Below are positions 27,150 through 37,118 of a DNA stretch of 64,000 bases, piece after piece; positions within the stretch are counted from its first letter, which is position 1; each line of letters opens with the position of its first letter. The stretch is from Mansonella perstans. Its lineage: Eukaryota; Nematoda; Chromadorea; Rhabditida; Onchocercidae. A program made the position numbers and the translations under genes. The notes beneath the pieces are model-generated. The model did no database searches, was not told the DNA's origin, and saw nothing but the letters and a program-made list of their open reading frames with translations. The DNA is taken from contig JBAMDO010000017.1 of assembly GCA_037074765.1 (NCBI GenBank), forward strand, positions 62,001-126,000. The letters run 5' to 3'.

Positions 27150-29386
27150 CTTGTCAAAAAGGCATTGCGGTGAAGAAAATGAAAAAGTGGCATTACTCCG
27201 AGCAGATTTTGATGTTGTTGAATTGAATAAATCTGGTTGTGGAACGAAAAGATTTGGGAATACCGATTTCCAGAACTGCAATTTCCACAAAATGGTCTTC
27301 ATTTAATCGAAGAGACGGATTGATGAAAGAGAAAGGAAAAGGCTGTTTTAATTCAAAATATATTTGTAGCATTTGATAGAACAGAAAATTTCTGATTTAA
27401 GAAAATTTGATATTTTGAATTTCACAATTATTAATTTTAAAAATTTAAAACCGGATTATTAAGTATTCCGAGTGGATCCCAAGGATTGTAGTAAAGAGTT
27501 GGTTGTACTACATCATATCCTTGTGCTCGAGATAAATAGTAGGAAGTAGAAATTTTAGAACTATAAGAATCCTTTTTATAATGATAACTGTTGTGCTTTC
27601 GTTGCTGCTGACAAGAAGATGGCCGACTATAATGCATTTTCCAAATAATTCAAAGTGGTAATATGCAGTGACTTTTACGAATATATGATAATTGTTTAAA
27701 TAGATTAAAAAAAGGAAATTATATTTCATTCAATATCCATGAAATCGAGCAACGTACAGTGGATTTAAGCTGCCGAGAGTTGGAACCAAAGCAATTTTAT
27801 TTGAATTGCTCTAAAAATTGTAAGCTAAAATAAAATTCTGCAGTAAACTCTTTCTAAGAGAATTGGAGACTTACTTTAAGTAAGGATTTCACAGAGATAA
27901 TCAACTATGCAGAGAATAATAAAAATCAGAAATATTAAACATTTATAAGATGAAAAAGACGGGACACCGACGCTTGTCCTGAATTCTATTGGTCTATGTT
28001 CAACTCGCATCTTTGGCAACTTTGCTACACGTTCCCAAGGTGCACTGACATCATTAATTTTTCCAGTACGGTATCTACTAGCACTGTTATCTATAAAAAT
28101 AAAACGCAAAAAATTATGATCTTATTGAAATTATGACATTGAAAAGTTTTTCAAATGATATGTGGTGATGAATTATTATAATTTCGAAGTTGAATTGAAA
28201 AAGCAAAGTGGCACCATAAAAAGGAGTAGCAATAGTTGCTGCTGAAATGTATAAATGAGATGCATGTGATGTTCGCAGTGAATGATTCTTGAATTTTCTG
28301 TAAGAGAAATTAGATATAAATTTGATGATTTTAATTTCTAGATTTAAATCAACTAGTTAACTTCCCCATTGATTAACTAAGATTGATGATTAAGCAAATT
28401 GTTTAGATTGTTCTGACTTTTTGTTACTCGAATTACCAACGAATGCTTTTCTTCAATATAAAATTCGAAATGAAACTAACCGATTTTGAAGAGGCGATAG
28501 TCTATACGATTTCTTCATGAACGGTGGTGATTTGGCCTTTGGTACTACTAAATTTTTAGCAAGAAATAAAATCAGATTTATTAAAATTCCGTGATAGCAA
28601 AATCCGCCTTTGATAAAGGAATTGTAGTGTTGATGGTTCGAAGTATAACCAAATGACGAAAATTTTTTTCCAAAAAAATTGATAGGATCAAGATGAGATT
28701 CGAGCAGAGACTCTAATTAATTAGCCATCGTTCAACCATTCGATTACCTGACTATTTGCTAACTTACCAGTTTTATCTGTTATCCATTGCCTGTTTGTTT
28801 TATAACTTGGAATATTTCTGATCGAGTGGGGTAATTTCCTAATCCGATTTCGAATTCGAGAAGTGGGAGTAATACTCATCTATAAACCTTGTTATTAGGC
28901 TATCGCATATCGTAAAGCATATCAGGAGATGAGTGCAGTAGGTTGAGTGGTTAGCATCAGTACCAGAAAATTGAATTAATATACATTCCGTATCTTCCAA
29001 TGCAGTATTACATTATGGAGTTAGAATAATACCCACACTTTGATTCCTTCCTAACGAATCTTTCGATGAGTTCCAGTTCCTATGTATCACGTAAAACTGC
29101 CCCAATGCTTAATTTCTGACAATTTCAAAAGTTTAATTAAATCTAGATTTTGCGAAATTTCCAGGAAGCAAGCAATGCATTCATTACAGCTTACTTGTGG
29201 ATTCTGCAACATTCACATACAGTATGCTTCTAAGAACAGCTTCTATGTTGACATAAAATGTCACGACTGAATTTCCTGAGACAAACTATTTTTTTTCTGT
29301 CGGTATATGATTACACTTACCGCTGCACCGGTAAACATTACAACACAGTAACTGATCCATAAGAATAACGTTATAAGTTGTTGCAT
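26110..29386 (-). CDS. Secreted protein with C-terminal nematode DB module
   Basis: Exon 1 (29386-29321) encodes a hydrophobic signal peptide, MQQLITLFLWISYCVVMFTG. Phase-consistent exons follow at 28879-28768, 28547-28481, 28297-28215, 28090-about 28030, 27607-27452, 27275-27197, 27092-26947 (or from 27074), 26588-26514 and 26295-26110 (TAA). The C-terminus is a clear DB module (nematode cysteine module, function unknown): CCKKQNLSPSCHFLC, then FNCATSRADHSACC, HCMIFC, YIDCLHVF and IKNCYREY. Before it lies a long basic, serine/tyrosine-rich region, which is unusual because many DB proteins are short. The junction after exon 5 is unresolved; a 30-nt mini-exon at 27860-27889 is possible. If the splice at 27452 is wrong, the upstream half would instead end at a stop at 27437 and be a separate gene. 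Confidence 0.65.
29321..29386 (-). other. Signal-peptide exon of the DB-module gene
   Basis: 22 codons from ATG to a GTAAG donor, with a hydrophobic core LFLWISYCVVMF. The ATG is the only one in the exon at the right place for a secreted protein. Confidence 0.65.
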
Positions 29387-29679
29387 GGTGTCGAGAAAAA
29401 AGACAAACTCCTCCGTCAACGGAAGATTGAAATGAAGGATCGCTTCAGATTGTGGAATTAGCTTACCGTATCCACCATCTGCAAATTATTAACTTCAATA
29501 ATTGAAAATCGCATATGCTAACGTTATGGTAAAAATGACTACAACAATGAAATTAGAATTTTCTTAGTTTTCGGATTCAATGTTTTAATTTATTTCATTA
29601 AATTTATCCATTTAATTTATTCTTTTCATATTTGTTTAAGTGAACAAAGTATATCAGCAATGAAGAGGTGATATTGCAG

Positions 29680-31382
29680 AGGACAGATAATATTTTGACC
29701 GAATATATAAAGAGAACTGATCAGACAAATTTCGCAAAGTTTTTGAATCACCAATAGGTTCTACACATTTCTTCACTTCAGTCCTAAGACTGTTCGGGAT
29801 GATTTGGAAGATTTGGAATTCTGGCATTGGGTTTCACATTGCGAAAAGAAAAAATTTGTAGGTCCACATAATAATTGTAATGAACGACGCATGGCATGTT
29901 ACAAAGAAGATCATAAAATGTTCCGTATGCTATCGACACATCATCATTTAAAGGATTCCATTCCAGATTCTGTAACCCTTCCGTTCTCAATTCTATTTCA
30001 TTCTGCATATTCCAACCTCCGCTCCTGACACCTTTGTCACCAATATCTTCACATAAACAGGTTTTTTAATGGTGAATTACCTTAAATTCTTTTTTAAATT
30101 TTTTTTTCTTTACTCGAGAATGTGTTAGATTCTCATCAATTGTTCGTTTTTCACAATGTTCGTTTTTGCCGTCCACTACTACCCACTTGGCTACTCATAG
30201 TTGACAAATTAATCTAATGAAAAAACTAATCTAGCCTTTCATGAAAAGCTTAAATTAGTGGAGAACCTATTAAAAGGATAAAATACTATCCATAAAACTT
30301 TCGTATTCTAATTGTTCCTTGGAAAATTCGTCATAATTATGATTGCTTATAAAATACACAATTATAATTCATTCTTAATCCTTAATTGCAATATTGTCAA
30401 ATTTCAGAAGCAAAATGAATGAAACTATGAGAGTCAATGCAAAAAAAGGAAAAATTCTAAACTTAATTTAAAATTTGGTTGACATATATTTGTGTCAGTT
30501 ATTGTTATGTTTCTGACTGCACCAAATAATTTAATTGCTTGACATATTACACTACATCTCATATAATGCTCCGCCAAGAGATAATGGTCACTCTTCGACC
30601 ATTTGATTTGACTAAGCACTTCTGGTCAGATCACTGTCGCCTAATGCTTCAAAGTCATAGTTTATTGAAGTTAATCACATCAATCGAAATAATCTTCAAA
30701 GATTGATGGAAAATAAGGTATAAAAATGATTATACCAACTCTTCCCTTCCTTAAACCTACAAGAAATTGTCAAACTCTCTCAAGAAAAACACTTATTACT
30801 CAAAAGTGTACATCGAAATAAAATCACAGATTGTACTTTTATTAGACATGATTCATAAACAGCTCCGAAAAACTAAACCTTTCTTTAGTATCGCTGCATA
30901 TCTCATAAGTTATAAGAAAATAAGAACACTAATGAAATGGAAGTATTATGATTTGAATGGCAAACTTCTGAAAGTTGGTTCTTTGTGGCGATATTTCGCT
31001 CATTTATTTTTTGGATCAATTTGTAAGAATAATTTATATAGTTTGAAATAGCGGTATTGGTGTTTTCCAATACTTCTTAGAAATTTGTAAAATATCGTCA
31101 TGAATTTTATGATAGAAAAAGTTGATCTTTGATAATTAATGATAAAATTTGCATTTTCATTGTTTCATTGGATTAATCGAATGATTTGTTCAACCGAGAG
31201 AATAGTAAAGCAGATGGCATAACTTCGGTGTTTCATGGTGATTTTGAATGATCTCATCAATTAGATAATGGCGGGATCAACAGAGAAATTTTGAAAAGCA
31301 GTTCCGATAAATTTTTAATAGGAAGATTCAAAGAGAACTTCATTTTATCTGATATGTGGAACGCTCAAAATTTCAGAGATAG
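29680..31382 (+). CDS. Candidate fragmentary gene, Kazal/SPARC-like flavour
   Basis: Two exons join in phase: 29680-29738 and 29782-29971. They encode RTDNILTEYIKRTDQTNF, then a cysteine-bearing stretch HCEKKKFVGPHNNCNERRMA followed by C. The CNERRMAC spacing (C-x6-C) with NN before it resembles the second half of follistatin/Kazal domains. Downstream open stretches on the same strand read SDHCRLMLQSHS (about 30570-30700), LMKWKYYDLNGKLLKVGSLW (within 30767-31051) and QLDNGGINREILKSSSDKF (about 31258-31382). The last two look loosely like the EF-hand region of SPARC/follistatin-like proteins. Exon links between these are not resolved, and a minus-strand reading cannot be excluded. The family call is inference and weak. 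Confidence 0.3.
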
Positions 31383-31928
31383 TTTTAATTAGCTTTATAT
31401 TTACCATGAACTCTCAATGAAATCCCAAATAAGCAACCACTAATGATTTAAAATTGAAAGTTTCCTCGGTTTGTAAAGTACAATCTGAATGATCTAATAA
31501 GAGTTTGTTTTCTGCATAATTATAATCCTTGTAATTTACAATTGAAGCTTTCTTCGTGTAGTGTACCGTAATAACATTAACTAGCTTTTCAAATTTGAGC
31601 AATCTTTCAGCCAAAGTTATCATCCTATGCAAGAGTACAAAACAAAGAGAAAATGTGTTTCATTGCATTATTGTAAACTTCAAACTTAGGCGGGGTCAGG
31701 GATCATTGTTTCCACCAAGCGGAGGACTCAAAGAAATACATTCATAAATATTATTGCTAAGGAATGTATCGTTTACGGATAGCTTTAGGACTTCCAAGTT
31801 ATGATTTATTGTCCTCCAGAATTTGTTGTTTTGCTAGTATATTTCCTATTTTCCCTCGAAAGTCAAACGAAATTTGAAACGAAGCCGTTGAAACTATCAA
31901 ACGGTAGAATTTTAGATAGAACGATGAT

Positions 31929-34458
31929 ATGGGACCATCTAATATATCGGTATCATCTGCAATATGTCGAATATGTCGTAGCGGAGAGCAGTCTATTGCA
32001 TATGATAAATCTAGTGGTGATGAACCATTAATATCGCCATGCCTTTGCAGGTAAAATTCCAATTTTTTTCCCTCAATTACCTGGTCATCCCACTCAATAC
32101 TTAATTCCTGCTTCTCGAACATCTTTTATATAAATTGTCAGTAATCCTTCTGATCGCTTATTTACAAAATGATTACGAATAGTTTGAAATGGGCAATAAA
32201 AAAGATTTAATTAATCTTATTAAATAGCATACTGAGGTAGACATTGGTATCTATAATTTCATTGTTTCTGATTATCAGTTACTTTCAAGCTAAGAATTAT
32301 ATTTGATAAATAATGATTTAGGGGAACGATAGGCTTGTATCATCGAAGCTGCTTGGAACGCTGGCTTGCATTATCCAATAGAAGCACATGCGAAATTTGC
32401 GATTTTACTTATCAGACTGCAAGGTACTGCTTCTTCTTCGTTTCTAGAATTTTGCTGAATTGAACTTCGAGCAACAACAAAATTCAAAGTAAAAATTAAC
32501 TGTCAGTAATTTAGTTATGAACTCTTTTCAACTTGCTAATTTCCCAATTTTATTAATCCATTAATTTATTAACTGCTGAATCTATGTTAGAAGCATTCTT
32601 GGAGATTCTGCTTAAAAGAATGATAAAGAATGAAATTTCCAATTCCTTCGCATTACTTTAAATCAATTAATGCTTACTTCTCATGCAGCAAATTGAGACA
32701 TTAATTACATCCAGAAATAGAACATTCCTCAAGCAACTTTAGAAAACAACTGCACTGTTTGTTAGTAGCTAGATTGCCTTCCGCATCAACTGGCATTTTG
32801 AATAGTTAAAATGATAAAACGTACATATCAATTGTATCAGTGCGACTTTTGTTGTTTTTAAGATCTCATTGATTTATTGATTTGTTTGAAATAAATGAGA
32901 ACTAAGTCAATTTTAACACAGAATTTGATTCTATTTTTGACTGGAAAAGCTGATATTTAAAATCAATAAGTTTCCTGAAATTTACAGACGATATCGCACA
33001 TTTTGTGAGTTCATCGGAAGCAGAGATTCTTATTTAGAACGTCGCAATTTAATTACCGATCTTATTTGCTTTTTGTTCTTTACACCAGTTGTTATCGGGT
33101 GTATCACATTATGTTTATCAACAGCTTCACAAAAAATATTGTGGTATAATGTCGCAGGCTTTCAAACTACTAGTTTGTTTTCTCTTCTCTATGTGTCATT
33201 TTCTTTGTATCAAAACTGCAAAAACAGATTAATTCAAGAGATAGGCGATTCTTTCTAATTCAACGGATATTGCTAATAGGCTTGTTGATTCTATCAATTT
33301 TACTATCAATAGTATACTCTGTGTGGCTTATTATCATTACTATATTTCATACCAAAACCTACCTTAATTGGCGCATCAGAAATGAGGCAAGTTCATTTAT
33401 TTAGTAATATCACTACTTTCAGTACTATTGAATTTGATTTACAATCAAAAATACTTTGATTTACTATTGATTCGCAAGATTCAAATGATTTATGCCAATT
33501 TTTTGGAGTTAAGAAAGACATAATTGGAATTTTCCGAAGTATTTTCTTAAGTAAATTAAAATTAAATTTGCAGATATGTTCCACTTCTGCCTATTTTTTA
33601 TTCGAACATTAAACTTATATTTTTTTGAAATAGTATTTTTGGAAGAGAATTTAAAATGCACCAGGTCTCAAGTTTTGTAGGAAATACTAGTAATAGATTT
33701 GGAATCAATAAATGATTCATTGGGAGCGGTTGATGGACTCGAAAGACAACGAAGCGAGAGACTTCGAACGTATGCGGTAAATTTTGGCAGCTTTGTTGGA
33801 AAAGATTGGAAGGTCAAAAGTCAATGGACTTCTTCATTCGATATATCCACACTGAGCACAGAGTTCTGTTGCTCTGTTCAGTATTTGTTAGAATAAGTGT
33901 AGATTATGTGTTGATTAATTTCTTCGATAAGTCTTCTGTTGAAAATATTTTTCTGAAATTTTTTACTTCATTGATTTTCCAGATGCATTTGTGCTTTGAC
34001 TTGCGCGCTTTTCTATGCGGAAAAAATTTGAATGCTTCATCTACCAATAATGCTAATTCAGGTGAATTTGATTGTAACAGTTAAGATAGCTGGATCGCAA
34101 ACTATTTTGTAATATTAGAAAAAAATTAATTCATTTAATTTGCCTAATTATTTTATTTCCTTAATATAGTACCGCTAGATAATTCTAGTTGCCACCAAAT
34201 TCTTTTTTAGATAAGTCTGACTCAAGGGAACGTGAGAGACGAACGAGTGTTTTATCAAGTATTACGTTAAATATGAATTACAATGATTTTGTAACTCATC
34301 TGCAACCGGAAGAAGGTGCAATTCCTGTAATCGATTTATATCAACACACGCTGGCTTCGACTCCTGTACCCAAGCAAGAAGCAATCGTACCCTTGCAGAT
34401 ATTCGAATATCCTCCTGTGGACTCTCACTTTGCGAGATCTAATGTATCCGAAGATTAG
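31929..34458 (+). CDS. MARCH2/3-type RING-CH E3 ubiquitin ligase
   Basis: Seven exons join in phase: 31929-32050, 32322-32423, 32988-33150, 33228-33386, 33681-33776, 33983-34061 and 34211-34458, giving 322 residues. The N-terminal RING-CH domain (residues about 13-72) has ligands CRICRSG, SPCLC, IGLYHRSC and CEICDF, i.e. the C4HC3 pattern. Two membrane spans follow, LICFLFFTPVVIGCITLC and a long one beginning ILLIGLLILSILLSIVY, then the YLNWRIRNE motif, which aligns with the tail of MARCH2/3 transmembrane 2. MARCH ligases ubiquitinate membrane cargo in endosomes and the ER. The acidic C-terminal 150 residues are not recognised. The intron after 33386 needs a GC donor. The donor after 33150 is weak. 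The first exon may be trans-spliced at an AG just upstream. Confidence 0.85.
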
Positions 34459-35791
34459 TGATAAACCTAGATCATGTATAATTGCTATCTTTCTGCTTGT
34501 TTACTTGAAATTTTTGCCAACTTTTTCTAAATGTCCACACTATTCGAATATGCGTACCGCACAATTTCGGTTTTTACTTAATTTAACAGTTACTTAATCA
34601 GTATCTGTCATGACTGTAGACATTCCAGGATTTCATTTTCTTTTTTGTCACTCATTGGTAAAGTAATTTTTATCTTAATATTGAATACTTCATCCAAATG
34701 AATGACAATTTTAATGAGTAATGTGGAGCCGAAATTGTATATTTTATGCAAATATATGTTTAATATTGACGAGAGTTGCTGTTGTTCCATTATCTTTCTC
34801 ACATTTTTTCATGGTTTTTTTATTTGATAAATAAATTTGATTTTGGAATACCTGTTTTCAAAATTCTTAGGATATTCAATTATTCAAATAAGGAAGTTAA
34901 AACAGACAAGTATAAGCTTTGACCCAGAAAACTACAGATAAAAGATTTAGGATAGCACAATAATACCAATACAAGAGAAACTGCAAACAAGACTGGGATA
35001 TATTCGATAAGTCAATAAGGCACTGAAGAATTCGTCAGTTTGTAAGCACTAAAATAGGATCTGTCTCCTTGAACAAAAATGAATACGATAATAAATTGTT
35101 ACTGAACGACAGCTTTTCTATGCCATTTCTAATCATCAATCTGTCAAAAGGAATTTCGTCACTTTTTATTTCTTCCTAAGGAAGATAAAAATAAAAGTGA
35201 ATCAGGAATGAAAAGAACGAAGAAATTCTCTTCCTTTCCTTGCTTTTTATTCTCCATATTTAAGCTAATCAACTTTAACAATTAGTCGGGTACATTTGAC
35301 AAAGCTATGTGAAAGTGTAGTATTAATACAGCGCTAAAAAAAACATTCCCAAAAATGGAAATAGGAAGAATGTCACATTTTCCACTGGGGTATGCAATCC
35401 TTAGATCAGGCGCTCATTTGGAATATTTTCAGAGAATAACGGACTTTAGTTCTATAAAGCAATAATCTGTTATTTTATTTTAAAGCAATATTTATTATTC
35501 TAAGACTGTTATTTCATTGCAAACAGATTTGTCCAGACTTGTAAACAACATGCATCAATTAAAACTGCAGTTAGACAAATAGCTTCATGTAGTTTTCATG
35601 CAGTATGTAGCTTTAATTTTCTAAAATATATAATCATTCTAATTCTAACTGGGGTCAAATTTCTCGAAAATGTAGCAGGGATTTCTTGGATGTGTATGAA
35701 GAGTCGAAAACTGGTACATGTCCGGTACAATGCTTTTTTGGAAATATTGAAAAAAGAAATAAAGTAAAGACCAGCTGATATGTATGAATCA
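34459..35791. other. Intergenic region left of the retrotransposon
   Basis: Contains the MARCH gene 3' end with an AATAAA at 34830-34835. Otherwise AT-rich with no supported gene. Confidence 0.5.
34830..34835 (+). terminator. AATAAA poly(A) signal
   Basis: The first clear AATAAA after the MARCH-type gene stop, about 370 bp downstream. Confidence 0.35.
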
Positions 35792-35796
35792 GATGC
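35792..35796. repeat. Left target-site duplication GATGC
   Basis: GATGC abuts the left LTR and is repeated exactly at 42232-42236. Five b duplications are normal for BEL/Pao elements. Confidence 0.9.
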
Positions 35797-36345
35797 TGTC
35801 GTGGAAGTTTTTATGAGTGGTCAATTTATGGTTAGTGTTTCCTAAAGTTTGTTTAGGAATTGTGTTGATGGTACACTTAATTGTGTATGTGTGGTGGAGA
35901 ATGCTGATTTGATTATGATAACCTCAAACTTGGTTATTTAAACTTCTTGTTGAGTTATCTACGTTGAATCGAATTGAGTGAATTGTGGGTATTTGAGTTG
36001 GATTGTGATCACACCTCAAACTTGGGTAATTAAACGTTGTGTTGAATTGAGCTGCGTTGAATTGTGAGATGACCTCAAACTTGGGTAATTAAACTTGTGT
36101 TGAGTTATCTGCGTTGAATTGAGTTGTGTTCGCACCTCAAACTTGGGTAATTAAACGTTGTATTAAATAACATTAACAACACGAATTACAATGATATTAC
36201 ATGAAAACGCGAAGTAAAATCATTGGACCAAAAATCACAGTAAATGTAAGTTAACCAAATGATTGACGGGATAGCTGTCATTTATAGAATTTATTCCCCT
36301 TTGATTGAGATTAGGTTTATTTTATATTTCGCAAATTTCGCGACA
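35797..36345 (-). repeat. 3' LTR of the BEL element (549 bp)
   Basis: Begins TGTCGTGGAAG and ends TTTCGCGACA. It matches the other LTR but lacks about 205 bp between GTAAAATCAT and TGGACCAAAAATCA. It contains four copies of an ACCTCAAACTTGG-type module. Confidence 0.9.
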
Positions 36346-37118
36346 TTCCAGAGAGAGGGGGGTTGAGGAATGAATGATTGGAATATAAGGTATAAGATAA
36401 CGATCCCAGTAACTTTTATCGTTATATTTATTTAAAGGAATTTGGGCTCTTGTAGTGGGAATGAATTCTATGTTTTTTGTTTTGTTATGACATAGAAAAT
36501 GAAAAACGAAGTGAATCAATTTAAATTTCACTTCTACAACAATTATCGTAAACAAAATTATAGAACTAGTTACACCAATAGTAATGAGCTTCCAATGTGC
36601 TATTGCGTATGCTAGTTCTTCTTCTATTGTGTCCGTAGTTTTCTCAATTTGTGTTGTCAGTTGTTGAATTAACTCTTCTCCTTGTTCTTCTACTTCTGTC
36701 CAAAGTAACTTTGATCTTGGTAGATTAGTTCTTAAGTTGATAATTTCATGTCTTTGAGCTAGGATTTCTAATTCTGCATTGATTCTTTCAATTTCGAAAA
36801 TGCCTGCTTTAAATTCAACTCTTCTCCATTCAGACTTGTTAACATTACAAGGTGCTATATATAACTTATTATCAACTCTATTAGCTATAATATCACTTCT
36901 TTGGAGTAATAATTTAGCTGCTAAGGTTGGGTTGCTAGTAGATAACCATTCTATTAGAAGTAATAAGTTATTTCTGTTTTCACAACTTCGTAGTTGTGTC
37001 TCAATTAATTTTTGCTTAAATTGTAAGTTTACAACATCAAAAATATATTGAAATTTAATGTTTTCTGGATCAAATTTACTTGACTTATTTTCGTCGTCGT
37101 TGCTTGATTCTTGATTCT
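36322..37118 (-). pseudogene. Env-like C-terminal region, in a different frame
   Basis: An open frame with no good ATG that overlaps the end of the integrase-env frame by about 30 nt and is offset from it by one base. It encodes a helical, coiled-coil-like stretch (EEQGEELIQQLTTQIEKTTD), then one hydrophobic span (ITIGVTSSIILFTIIVV) and a short tail. That is the layout of a membrane-anchored envelope subunit. The stop lies 24 nt inside the 3' LTR. The frame break could be decay or a frameshift site; the sequence alone does not say. Whether it is functional is doubtful. Confidence 0.6.

Noticed and set aside
31799..32122. 107-codon minus-strand frame opposite the MARCH first exon
   Set aside because: The plus strand encodes the RING-CH cysteines here with perfect splice phase; the minus frame is a shadow.
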